The notes: a model not told the origin generated them from the sequence alone. A stretch of DNA of 8,754 bases from JBASNZ01 sp049657775 (GCA_049657775.1 JBASNZ010000098.1:1-8754), one strand, 5' to 3'; shown: positions 1 to 6,818, counted from the stretch's first letter. Program-made: numbers and translations.

Positions 1-120
1 ATCACGAGCAGCGCGAGCGCGGCCGCGGGTGCCGCCCGGGCAAAGGCGCCAAAGCAAAGGACGGGCGCTCCGGCGCGGGCGACCGGAGCGGCGGTCAAGG
101 GCGGAGCGACCCCACGCCAG

Positions 121-870
121 ATGTCCCGCGCCAAGACACCAACCACCGACGAGCTGCGTTCGATCACGGTCGGACACTTCGACTGGACACTTCTCGAGGC
201 TGTGGCGATGCTCTCGGTCACGTTCGCCGCGTTCATGGCCAAGGAGCTGGTGCTGGCGAGCGAAACCGTGCAGGCACTTCCGGCGGAGGGGATGGTGGCG
301 GCGCGGGCACTCGTGCTGGCGGCCTACTATGCCGTTCAGATCGCGGTCCTCGGCTGGCTCGTGCGTAGACGCGACGGTGTGTTCTCCGACGCGCTCGGTC
401 TGAGGGGGAGCGGCGACGGTCCCCGGGAGGCCCTGGCATCGGCGGGGCTTGTCCTCGGCGGGCTGGTAGCTACCAGGGTGCTCGCCACGCTTTACGGCCT
501 TGCCACGCGGGCGTTCGGTGTGACGCCGGATACCTCGGCGGTCACGCGCGTCTTCGGCACCACGCCCATCGGGCTCACGCTTGCGGCGCTCATGATCGTG
601 CTCGTGGGTCCGTTCGTGGAGGAGTGCGTCTTCCGGGGAGCGTTGCTCCGGGGACTCGAGGCGCGTATCGGCGCATGGCCCGCGATCGTCGCGCAAGCGC
701 TCCTTTTCGCGGCGTTCCACCGTTCGTGGTGGCTACTGGTACCCATGACGGTGCTCGGCCTGTCGCTCGGCTGGCTTGCGCACGAACGGCGGAGTCTGTG
801 GCCCGCGATCGGATTGCACGCCGCGTACAACGCCATCACGGTAGCGGCGGTCGTGCTCGTCGCGCGGTAG
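121..870 (+). CDS. CPBP-family intramembrane metalloprotease (ABI/CAAX type), start uncertain
   Basis: Integral membrane protein of 249 residues from the ATG at 121. All three motifs of the CPBP (Abi/CAAX prenyl endopeptidase-like) family are present: EExxxR (E167, E168, R172), FxxxH (F196, H200) and HxxxN (H233, N237). In this family these residues form the glutamate/histidine active site inside the membrane. About seven hydrophobic segments can be drawn, near residues 27-46, 59-80, 104-125, 148-170, 186-200, 203-221 and 225-247. Bacterial members act in peptide processing, bacteriocin self-protection or protein anchoring; the substrate here cannot be read from context. The start is uncertain. 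The nearest Shine-Dalgarno-like GGAG (103-106) lies 14 nt from the ATG, rather far, and the frame stays open leftwards to base 1, coding an Ala/Lys/Arg-rich stretch. The true start may lie before the window. The next gene, gatC, has its own promoter. Confidence 0.9.
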   Translation: MSRAKTPTTDELRSITVGHFDWTLLEAVAMLSVTFAAFMAKELVLASETVQALPAEGMVAARALVLAAYYAVQIAVLGWLVRRRDGVFSDALGLRGSGDGPREALASAGLVLGGLVATRVLATLYGLATRAFGVTPDTSAVTRVFGTTPIGLTLAALMIVLVGPFVEECVFRGALLRGLEARIGAWPAIVAQALLFAAFHRSWWLLVPMTVLGLSLGWLAHERRSLWPAIGLHAAYNAITVAAVVLVAR

Positions 871-906
871 TCTCGTCGGGGCGTCCCTCATCGGGCGTGC
901 ATGCCG

Positions 907-912
907 TAGAAT
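907..912 (+). promoter_or_regulatory. Putative -10 element of the gatCA promoter (TAGAAT)
   Basis: TAGAAT matches the TATAAT consensus at five of six bases and lies 36 nt before the gatC ATG, in the short gap after the protease gene. The preceding G makes the heptamer GTAGAAT, which recurs before gatB and the AIM24 gene. No convincing -35 hexamer is seen at 16-18 bp. The assignment rests on position and recurrence. Confidence 0.5.
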
Positions 913-948
913 GGGCTGGTCACGCTCGCACCACGGGAAGGACCCCGC

Positions 949-1251
949 ATGTCGATCTCCGAAGCCGACGTTCGTCACGTCGCGCTCCTGGCGCGCCTCG
1001 AACTCTCAGACGAGCAGATCACCAAGCTCCAGGGTGAGCTCAACTCGATCCTTGGCAACATCGACGACCTTCGGCGCCTGGACCTTTCCGGCGTGGAGCC
1101 GATGACGCATGCGATACCGATGGTCAACTCCACCCGGCCCGACGTGGTCACTCCTGGCCTCTCGCGCGAAGCGGCGCTCAAGAACGCCCCACAGACCGAG
1201 GACGGCGCGTTCGTGATACCGCGTATCGTCGGCGCGGAAGAGGAGGCGTAG
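949..1251 (+). CDS. gatC: Asp-tRNA(Asn)/Glu-tRNA(Gln) amidotransferase subunit C
   Basis: Small subunit of the heterotrimeric GatCAB amidotransferase, which converts misacylated Glu-tRNAGln and/or Asp-tRNAAsn to the cognate amide form in the cytoplasm. At 100 residues it has the usual GatC length. Typical features are the N-terminal helix with VRHVALLARLELSDEQ (8-23), the second helix ending in the LDLSGVEPMTHAI turn (44-56), and the C-terminal REAALKNAP...FVIPRIV segment (73-94), which in known structures wraps around GatA. GatC holds GatA and GatB together and supports folding of GatA. The start is supported by GGGAAGGA (935-942), 6 nt before the ATG. The stop codon is 3 nt before the gatA start, so the two are almost certainly cotranscribed and translationally coupled. 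Confidence 0.97.
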   Translation: MSISEADVRHVALLARLELSDEQITKLQGELNSILGNIDDLRRLDLSGVEPMTHAIPMVNSTRPDVVTPGLSREAALKNAPQTEDGAFVIPRIVGAEEEA

Positions 1252-1254
1252 CCG

Positions 1255-2733
1255 ATGCCGGAGATCGACATCGCCACGCTTTCCGCGCGCCAGATCCGCG
1301 ACGGTATCGCTGCCAGGCAGTTCTCGGCCCGCGAGGTCGCCGCGGCGGCGTACGCGCGCATCGAAGCGCTCGAACCCGCGATCCACGCGTTCAACCAGCT
1401 CACGCCCGAGCTTGCCGACTCCGCCGCTGACCGCATCGACGCGCGTGTTGCGGCGGGGGAGCCGCTTCCCGCGCTCGCGGGCGTGCCCGCGGGTCTCAAA
1501 GACAACATGAACCTGGTCGGCACCCGTACCACATGCGGGGCGAAGATCCTGGCGGACTACGAGAGCGTGTACGATTGCACGGCGGTCCGCCGTCTGCTTG
1601 ACGCGGGCGCGCTGCCGATCGGTAAGTGCAACATGGATGAGTTCGCGTTCGGCTCGTCGACGGAGAACTCCTCGTTCGGCCCCACCCGCAACCCGTGGGA
1701 CCTCGAACGCGTCCCGGGTGGCAGCAGCGGCGGCAGCGCGGCGTCGGTCGCGGCCGGGATGGTCACGGTCTCGCTCGGGAGCGACACCGGCGGTAGCATC
1801 CGCCAGCCCGGTGCGCTCACAGGCACGGTCGCCATGAAGCCCACGTACGGCCGCGTCAGTCGCTACGGCGTCGTCGCCTTCGCCTCCTCGCTTGACCAGA
1901 TCGGCCCGTTCACCCGCAATGTCGAGGATTCGGCGCTGGTTCTCGGCGCAATCGCGGGCAAGGATGCCATGGACGCCACCAGCGTGGCCGAGCCGGTGCC
2001 CGACTATACGGACGGCATCGACGGCGGCATCAAGGGCCTTCGGGTGGGCGTGGTGCGCGACATGCTCGATCTCGAGGGCTGCGCACCCGAGATCCGCGAA
2101 GCCACAGTGGCTGCCATGGGCATGTTCGAGCAGCTGGGCGCCATGGTGGGAGAGGTCGACCTTCCCACAAGCCAGCACGGTCTGGCTGCCTACTACGTAC
2201 TCGGTCCGGCTGAGGCGTCGTCCAATCTCGCGCGCTTCGACGGCATCCGGTACGGGCGTCGCGTTCCCGACGCGGAGGATGTTCTCGACCTCTACATGAG
2301 GTCGAGGGCTGAGGGCTTCGGTCCCGAGACGATCCGACGCATCATGCTCGGTACGTACGCACTGTCGGCGGGCTACTACGACGCGTACTACGGGCAGGCG
2401 CAGAAGGCGCGCACGCTCATCGCGCGCGAGTTCGCCGAGGCGTTCGAGCGCTTCGACGTGCTCATCACGCCGACGTCGCCGACGGTCGCGTTCAAGCTGG
2501 GCGAGAAGGCGGCCAACCCGCTGTCGATGTACCTCTCGGACGTCTACACCATCCCCCTCAACCTGGCCGGGCTGCCCGGCATGAGCGTGCCGACCGCCAC
2601 TAGCCAAGACGGCCTGCCGATGGGCGTCCAGGTCATCGCGAATCACTTCGACGAGGCGACGATGTTCCGCGCCGCGCGGGCGCTCGAGTCGGCTGCCGGG
2701 TTCGTGTGTGCGCCGCCGATGGCGGGGCTCTGA
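1255..2733 (+). CDS. gatA: Asp-tRNA(Asn)/Glu-tRNA(Gln) amidotransferase subunit A
   Basis: Glutaminase subunit of GatCAB. It releases ammonia from glutamine and passes it through a channel to GatB. At 492 residues it is full length. The amidase signature is complete: the catalytic Lys is K82 (in GLKDN), the cis-Ser is S157 in PGGSSGGSAA, and the nucleophile S181 lies in SDTGGSIRQP. The spacings (75 and 24 residues) equal those of the Lys-Ser-Ser triad I recall for Staphylococcus aureus GatA. The C-terminal part holds the conserved DVLITPTSPTVAF (401-413) and NLAGLPGMSVPT (436-447) segments. The start follows AGGAGG (1241-1246) at 8 nt; that site lies inside the end of gatC. An intrinsic terminator follows about 90 nt downstream, so gatCA appears to be a complete two-gene unit without gatB. 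No key residue is missing. Confidence 0.98.
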   Translation: MPEIDIATLSARQIRDGIAARQFSAREVAAAAYARIEALEPAIHAFNQLTPELADSAADRIDARVAAGEPLPALAGVPAGLKDNMNLVGTRTTCGAKILADYESVYDCTAVRRLLDAGALPIGKCNMDEFAFGSSTENSSFGPTRNPWDLERVPGGSSGGSAASVAAGMVTVSLGSDTGGSIRQPGALTGTVAMKPTYGRVSRYGVVAFASSLDQIGPFTRNVEDSALVLGAIAGKDAMDATSVAEPVPDYTDGIDGGIKGLRVGVVRDMLDLEGCAPEIREATVAAMGMFEQLGAMVGEVDLPTSQHGLAAYYVLGPAEASSNLARFDGIRYGRRVPDAEDVLDLYMRSRAEGFGPETIRRIMLGTYALSAGYYDAYYGQAQKARTLIAREFAEAFERFDVLITPTSPTVAFKLGEKAANPLSMYLSDVYTIPLNLAGLPGMSVPTATSQDGLPMGVQVIANHFDEATMFRAARALESAAGFVCAPPMAGL

Positions 2734-2776
2734 GGTCTCGAGCACGACCGTTCCTGGGCGCCGCTCGGGAGGTGAG

Positions 2777-2794
2777 GCGCTCTTGTGAGAGCGC
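2777..2794 (+). other. Small perfect hairpin downstream of gatA
   Basis: GCGCTCT (2777-2783) and AGAGCGC (2788-2794) form a 7-bp stem with a TGTG loop. No T-run follows, only GGTAAGGTTTG. It lies 30 nt before the stronger gatA terminator. It could be a 3'-end stabilising stem or the first part of a tandem terminator; its role is unknown. Confidence 0.45.
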
Positions 2795-2816
2795 GGTAAG
2801 GTTTGAGTTGGAGGCT

Positions 2817-2868
2817 GGAAAGGCCCCCGCGCTAGGCTCGATGAGCCTTGAGGAGCGGGGGTCTTTTC
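2817..2868 (+). terminator. Intrinsic terminator of gatCA
   Basis: CCCCCGC (2824-2830) pairs perfectly with GCGGGGG (2855-2861). The stem extends outward through AAAGG against TCTTT, so part of the TCTTTT run at 2862-2867 closes the base. A second stem, AGGCTC (2834-2839) with GAGCCT (2843-2848), sits on top across a small internal loop. The long GC stem followed by T residues, directly after gatA and before a separately started gene, is typical of a rho-independent terminator. Confidence 0.85.
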
Positions 2869-2956
2869 GTATGAGGGGAGGGGTGTCACGCGGCCGTCCT
2901 TGTCAAGGCGCTCGCCGGGGCAGCACCACGCACCAGCCACCTTGCCTTCCGGCAAA

Positions 2957-2973
2957 CGTCCTGAGGGGGGACG
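2957..2973 (+). promoter_or_regulatory. Hairpin holding the ribosome binding site of the transpeptidase gene
   Basis: CGTCC (2957-2961) can pair with GGACG (2969-2973). The Shine-Dalgarno stretch GAGGGGGG (2963-2970 region) falls in the loop and the 3' arm, ending a few bases before the ATG at 2977. Directly upstream, TTGCC (2942-2946) and GGCAA (2951-2955) can form another 5-bp hairpin. Such a pair could modulate translation initiation, but both stems are short and may be coincidental in GC-rich DNA. Confidence 0.35.
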
Positions 2974-2976
2974 ACG

Positions 2977-3882
2977 ATGTTTGTACGCACCAAGCACCAC
3001 ACAGCACGGACAGCCGTCATTCTGATCGCGAGCCTGCTACTCGCCAATGCGGGGGTCGCCTGGGCCGCCACGACCGACGCGGTCATGCCCGCGGAGGAAG
3101 GATGGCCGCAGAGCCATCTTCCCCAGAGCGACCCCGGCCCCGGCGAGCCCGGGTACGCGGAGGCGCCCGCGTCCGCGATGCCGCGCGACGGCATGACAGA
3201 TGAGCAGCTCCGCGCCAAGGACCCGGCGGGTTACCGGGCCGTTCTCGCCGATCGAGCGCAGGTCGAATCGGCACTGCTGTCAAAGGTCCGCGCGAAGCTC
3301 AAGACCGCCGGGATCGCGGTCGGCGCGGGTCGCACACTCAGCCCCAGGGATCTCAAGCGGGCGACTGCAACGCTCGCCACCACGCCGTGGTCGCCATACG
3401 GCTATCTCAAGTTCCGCCTCGTCCCCTCAACGAGCACGTACGCCAGGAACGGCTATCTCGGCACGCTCTACTTCACGTACGGCATCTACTCGGCGGTCAC
3501 CGACAGCTACAAGTGGTACACGGTCTCCTGGCCCGCCCGGTCTGGCAACAACAAGCCGTACGACCAAGATGTGGTGGGCGTCGGCCCGATTCCCGAGTAC
3601 AAGTGGACGTTCGGCTACATGTACGGCACCTGGTACGGCTACCAGGTGGACCTTCGTGAGGAGTTCTCACCGGGCAAGTGGCGGCTCGACCCCTGGACGG
3701 GCGGGCCGTACGGGCGTCGCTATCTGGAAGTCCACGGTGGCATCAACGAGCACCAGTTTGGCGCCACGAGCGGCTGTATCCGGCTCCACTCCAAGAACAT
3801 CCCGTCGCTCAAGTCCTACTACGACTACAAGATGGCCAACAAGAAGGATCCGTCCACCGCAAAGCTCACGGTGGACTACTAG
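2977..3882 (+). CDS. Secreted L,D-transpeptidase-like (YkuD/Tlde1-like catalytic motif) protein
   Basis: Exported protein of 301 residues. The N-terminus has a basic start, a hydrophobic core (13-28) and a likely signal-peptidase site after AWA (28-30). A Pro/Gly-rich linker (about 37-70) and a charged, probably helical segment (74-112) follow. The catalytic domain (about 140-301) carries VHGG with H253, and SGCIRLH with S265, C267 and R269, the hallmark of L,D-transpeptidases, where C267 would be the nucleophile. The stretch SGNN...QDV..VGPIP (189-206) resembles the smaller DUF2778/Tlde1-type branch more than classical ErfK/YbiS enzymes. The family forms 3-3 peptidoglycan crosslinks or cleaves or modifies stem peptides outside the membrane. 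The domain is unusually rich in Tyr and Trp. The start is supported by the G-rich GAGGGGGG site. The lipoprotein gene follows after 10 nt, suggesting a two-gene envelope operon. The family call is firm; crosslinking versus hydrolysis is not resolved. Confidence 0.85.
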   Translation: MFVRTKHHTARTAVILIASLLLANAGVAWAATTDAVMPAEEGWPQSHLPQSDPGPGEPGYAEAPASAMPRDGMTDEQLRAKDPAGYRAVLADRAQVESALLSKVRAKLKTAGIAVGAGRTLSPRDLKRATATLATTPWSPYGYLKFRLVPSTSTYARNGYLGTLYFTYGIYSAVTDSYKWYTVSWPARSGNNKPYDQDVVGVGPIPEYKWTFGYMYGTWYGYQVDLREEFSPGKWRLDPWTGGPYGRRYLEVHGGINEHQFGATSGCIRLHSKNIPSLKSYYDYKMANKKDPSTAKLTVDY

Positions 3883-3892
3883 AGGAGGAAGC

Positions 3893-4999
3893 ATGATCAA
3901 GAGCGTGATGGGCCGCCTTCGGGCGGCCCGGATCGCCATCGCGGCAGTGACCGCGATGGGGTTACTCACGGTGGGCTGTTCGACAGCACCGCGATCGGGT
4001 GAGCCGCCCGCCACCGGCACGGAGGGCGGATCCACCGCGTTCGATACGGCGACGCTCGGTTGGAGCCCGTCGGCACTCGATGCACACCTGCCAGGAATCG
4101 TCGGCTGGCGTCAACCCACCGCCACCGGGCCGGGCATGTTGGTGGTCGCATCCAAGGAGGGTTCTCCGGCCGTCGTGTGGGAGGCGCCGGACGGCGTGGC
4201 GTGTCGAGCCGTGGGGCTCGACGCGTCGCGGGGCACGCTCGCATGCGTGGTGGGTGCGCTCGACGGCCGGGAGTTCGCCGAGGCGGCATATCTTCTCGGC
4301 GCCGATGGCTCGGTCACCGACGTGGCGCTGCCGGACGGGTACGACACGCTGTCTTCGTTCGCGTTCCTCGCCGACGGGTCCGCGTTGGCACTCGTCACGC
4401 GGTACGGCGCCGAATCGATCGAGTCGACGATAGGTCTGGTGGCGCGGGACGGGTCGTGGAGTGAGGTCGCCCTTGCGGGAACGTTGCCCGCATTCCAGTT
4501 CGTTGAGAACCTGTTCGCGATTCCCGCCTCGGACAAGATCGCAGTCGTCCTCAAGACACAGGGTTCCCCGGCCGACCGCGATGACGAAGCACTGGTCATC
4601 GCCTCGTACTCCGCGGGACTGCTCACGTCGCTGACACCGGCGTACCGGGAAGACTCGCTGCCGAACGCGGTCCCCCTCTGGGGCGAGACAGGTGTGCTGT
4701 TCGTGCGCACGTGGGGGACGCACGCTCCCGGAGAGCCGGTCGCGGACCTCGTGAAGGCCGTCTTCGCCAACGGTCAGTGGCAGGAGAGTGTACTCGTGAA
4801 GGACGGCGACATCACCACCGGCATCGAGTCCGGCACGGTCGCAGTTGCCGGTCCCGACGGCTTGATCCTCGTTCGTTCCGCCGGTGCGGAGGGTGAACCG
4901 CAAGGCTCGCACCTGCTTCAGGTGGGCGCGGCCGGCGTGCTTACCGATGCCCGCATCGATGTGGCCGACATCAGCGGCTTGCTCTGGTACGTCAGATAG
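3893..4999 (+). CDS. Lipoprotein of unknown function
   Basis: Protein of 368 residues. The ATG at 3893 follows a strong AGGAGG (3883-3888) at 4 nt, directly behind the transpeptidase stop codon; the frame stays open further upstream, but that is a shadow inside the transpeptidase gene. The N-terminus has Lys/Arg, a hydrophobic core (13-27) and a lipobox-like TVGC with C29, followed by a Gly/Ser/Thr/Pro linker, as expected for a lipid-anchored extracellular protein. The -3 residue is Thr rather than Leu, so the lipobox is acceptable but not ideal. The remainder (about 50-368) alternates short beta-prone stretches with DG turns, for example DGSVTDVALPDGYDTLSSFA followed by FLADGSALALV, reminiscent of beta-propeller sensor-type proteins. 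I recognise no enzymatic motif. Tight coupling to the transpeptidase suggests a cell-wall role, but that is inference. Confidence 0.75.
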   Translation: MIKSVMGRLRAARIAIAAVTAMGLLTVGCSTAPRSGEPPATGTEGGSTAFDTATLGWSPSALDAHLPGIVGWRQPTATGPGMLVVASKEGSPAVVWEAPDGVACRAVGLDASRGTLACVVGALDGREFAEAAYLLGADGSVTDVALPDGYDTLSSFAFLADGSALALVTRYGAESIESTIGLVARDGSWSEVALAGTLPAFQFVENLFAIPASDKIAVVLKTQGSPADRDDEALVIASYSAGLLTSLTPAYREDSLPNAVPLWGETGVLFVRTWGTHAPGEPVADLVKAVFANGQWQESVLVKDGDITTGIESGTVAVAGPDGLILVRSAGAEGEPQGSHLLQVGAAGVLTDARIDVADISGLLWYVR

Positions 5000-5029
5000 C
5001 GCTTATGCCCGGCGATCGCTTCTGCGGGT

Positions 5030-5082
5030 GTGCGATGTGAGCGGTTCCGGTGGGAGTGTCCGGGCCGGAACCGCTCACGCAC
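5030..5082 (+). terminator. Large perfect inverted repeat between the lipoprotein gene and gatB (probable terminator without T-run)
   Basis: GTGAGCGGTTCCGG (5037-5050) is the exact reverse complement of CCGGAACCGCTCAC (5065-5078), a 14-bp perfect stem with a 14-nt loop. In an alternative pairing GTGCG (5030-5034) joins CGCAC (5078-5082) across a 3-nt bulge, lengthening the stem to about 18 bp. It begins about 30 nt after the lipoprotein stop. No T-run follows, so it would be a U-less terminator or a 3'-end stabiliser. Its right arm lies where the -35 region of the gatB promoter would be, so an operator role is possible. Confidence 0.65.
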
Positions 5083-5097
5083 GGGGGCGGCATACAG

Positions 5098-5103
5098 TAG
5101 AAT
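5098..5103 (+). promoter_or_regulatory. Putative -10 element of the gatB promoter (TAGAAT)
   Basis: TAGAAT lies 51 nt before the gatB start and is part of a second copy of GTAGAAT. The bases ahead of it (GCATACA) resemble those ahead of the gatC copy (GCATGCC). No clear -35 element is visible; that region is the right arm of the inverted repeat. Confidence 0.5.
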
Positions 5104-5154
5104 CGTCGGTGCACGTTTCGCGCGCCGTCCGTCATGCCCTAAGGAGCCTCGCTC

Positions 5155-6654
5155 GTGGCCAAAGACCGCCTGCCCGAAGTCCTCGAACGCTACGAGGCCG
5201 TCATCGGCCTTGAGATACATACAGAGCTGACCAGCCTCAACTCCAAGATGTTCTGCGGCTGTCCCGTGGAGTTCGGCGGTGAGCCCAACACACGCGTCTG
5301 CCCGGTATGCCTTGGTCTGCCCGGTGCGCTGCCGGTGCCGAATGAGGCCGCCGTCGAGGCCACGGTTCTTGCCGGTCTCGCGCTCGACTGCGAGATCGCG
5401 CGGTTCAGCCAGTTCCACCGGAAGAACTACTTCTATCCGGACATGCCCAAGGACTACCAGATATCGCAGTACGACCTACCGTTCTGCGGTATCGGGCATC
5501 TCGACGTGGAGGTCGGCGACGGCGAGAACGCGTACATCACGCGCATAGGCATCACGCGCATCCACCTCGAAGAGGACACCGGCAAGATGATCCACGTGGG
5601 GGGCAGCGAGGGCCGCATCGCCGGTGCCGATCACTCGCTCGTGGACTTCAATCGCGCGGGGACACCGCTCATGGAACTTGTCACCGAGCCCGACATCCGC
5701 ACGCCCGAGGAAGCGCGCAGCTTCGCACAGCAGCTGCGCACCACCTTCCTCGTCCTCGGTATCTCGGACTGCAGCATGGAGGAGGGCTCCATGCGCGTCG
5801 ATGCAAACGTAAGCGTCAGACTGCGCGGCGAGACGGAGCTTGGCACCAAGGCCGAGGTCAAGAACATGAACTCCTTCAAAGCGCTGCACGACGCGCTGAC
5901 CTACGAGATCGTTCGACAGATCGACCTTGTCAGCTCCGGCGGGCGCGTGGCGCAGGAGACACGGCACTGGGATGCGGGAGCCAAGCGCACCAGCACGCTG
6001 CGCTCCAAGGAAGCCGCCCACGACTACCGGTACTTCCCCGAGCCCGACATGGTGCCGTTCGAATTCACCGACGAGTGGATCGATGCCATCCGCGCCCGGC
6101 TGCCCGAACTCCCGACCGTCCGACGGGACCGCTTCATGAGCCAGTTCGGACTGTCAAAGTACGACGCGGCCGTTATCACCGACGATGCGGCCCTCGCGGA
6201 CTACTTCGAGGAGGCTGTAGCGATGGCAGGCGCCGAGCGCGCCAAGCCGATCGCCAACTGGATGCTCGGTGATCTCGCCGCCTACCTGAATGCCGCACCG
6301 GTCAACATCCAGGACTCGCGTGTCACGCCGGCCATGCTCGCCGAGCTTGTCGAGCTCATAGACGGCGGCAGCATCAGCGGCAAGCAGGGAAAGGAGGTCT
6401 TCGCCGAGATGGTCGCCTCTGGCGACGCTCCGGGCGCGATCGTCGAGATCAAGGGGATGCGGCAGGTCAGCGACACGTCGGCCATCGAGGAGGTCGTCGA
6501 CCGAATCATCGCCGCAAGCCCGGACGAGGTCGCCAGCTATCGTGGCGGCAAGGTCGGCCTCATCGGCTGGTTCGTCGGTCAGGTCATGCGCGAAATGCGT
6601 GGCCAGGGCAACCCCGCTGTGGTGAACGAGGTCCTCAAGCGCAAGCTCGGGTAA
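5155..6654 (+). CDS. gatB: Asp-tRNA(Asn)/Glu-tRNA(Gln) amidotransferase subunit B
   Basis: tRNA-binding and kinase/transamidase subunit of GatCAB. It activates the misacylated Glu or Asp with ATP and transfers the ammonia supplied by GatA. It is full length at 499 residues, starting at GTG 5155, 8 nt after AAGGAG (5141-5146). The catalytic cradle occupies about residues 10-300: GLEIHTEL (18-25), the cysteine pairs C34/C36 and C49/C52 that look like a zinc-binding set, the HLEEDTGK motif (137-144), and the GatB signature VDFNRAGTPLMELVTEPDI (163-181). The C-terminal third is the helical/YqeY-like tRNA-binding part, ending in GNPAVVNEVLKRKLG. The gene is separated from gatCA by the transpeptidase and lipoprotein genes and has its own -10-like element. 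No clear terminator is seen behind it. Confidence 0.98.
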   Translation: MAKDRLPEVLERYEAVIGLEIHTELTSLNSKMFCGCPVEFGGEPNTRVCPVCLGLPGALPVPNEAAVEATVLAGLALDCEIARFSQFHRKNYFYPDMPKDYQISQYDLPFCGIGHLDVEVGDGENAYITRIGITRIHLEEDTGKMIHVGGSEGRIAGADHSLVDFNRAGTPLMELVTEPDIRTPEEARSFAQQLRTTFLVLGISDCSMEEGSMRVDANVSVRLRGETELGTKAEVKNMNSFKALHDALTYEIVRQIDLVSSGGRVAQETRHWDAGAKRTSTLRSKEAAHDYRYFPEPDMVPFEFTDEWIDAIRARLPELPTVRRDRFMSQFGLSKYDAAVITDDAALADYFEEAVAMAGAERAKPIANWMLGDLAAYLNAAPVNIQDSRVTPAMLAELVELIDGGSISGKQGKEVFAEMVASGDAPGAIVEIKGMRQVSDTSAIEEVVDRIIAASPDEVASYRGGKVGLIGWFVGQVMREMRGQGNPAVVNEVLKRKLG

Positions 6655-6749
6655 GGTTGCGCCGCACGCGACGCGACGTGCCCGCCTCGCGCTCGTCGAC
6701 TTCACGCGCCTGGCGCTTGATCGGCCCGCACGAACCGAGGCCTTCCGCG

Positions 6750-6776
6750 ATGACAACGCCCGCTGAGCGGTAGAAT
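6750..6776 (+). promoter_or_regulatory. Putative promoter of the AIM24-family gene
   Basis: The -10 TAGAAT (6771-6776) is the third GTAGAAT copy in the window. ATGACA (6750-6755) matches the -35 consensus TTGACA at five of six bases, but the spacer is 15 bp, short of the usual 16-18. The ATG of the gene lies 42 nt after the -10. The gap 6655-6770 otherwise shows only weak short inverted repeats and no gene. Confidence 0.5.
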
Positions 6777-6818
6777 CTGTCTGAGGGTATGTGCGTCCGA
6801 GGGATGGGAGCCCGCATC

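Noticed and set aside
2848..2875. TTGAGG-N16-TATGAG as a promoter for the transpeptidase gene
   Set aside because: It overlaps the stem and T-run of the gatA terminator and both hexamers are weak matches; not strong enough to list as a feature.
2869..2976. Possible c-di-AMP (ydaO) or c-di-GMP (GEMM) riboswitch before the cell-wall enzyme gene
   Set aside because: I looked because such switches often control wall enzymes. The conserved core sequences of neither class are present; only short generic hairpins are seen.
1006..3000. 664-codon open frame on the - strand across gatC/gatA
   Set aside because: Shadow of gatA: Arg/His/Asp-rich with no recognisable domain, lies opposite a certain gene, and arises from the high-GC third-position pattern.
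3200..3892. Upstream extension of the lipoprotein frame into the transpeptidase gene
   Set aside because: The extension is Ser/Arg/Thr-rich shadow sequence; the AGGAGG-preceded ATG at 3893 begins a proper lipoprotein signal.
3962..4912. 316-codon open frame on the - strand opposite the lipoprotein gene
   Set aside because: Composition is Arg/Gly/His-rich as in other shadows; the + strand frame has a strong ribosome binding site, signal peptide and lipobox.
6655..6770. Possible small gene or gatB terminator
   Set aside because: A 31-codon GTG-started frame lacks a ribosome binding site, and the short repeats GCACG/CGTGC (6664-6681) and GCGCCTGGCGC (6706-6716) are too weak to call a terminator.
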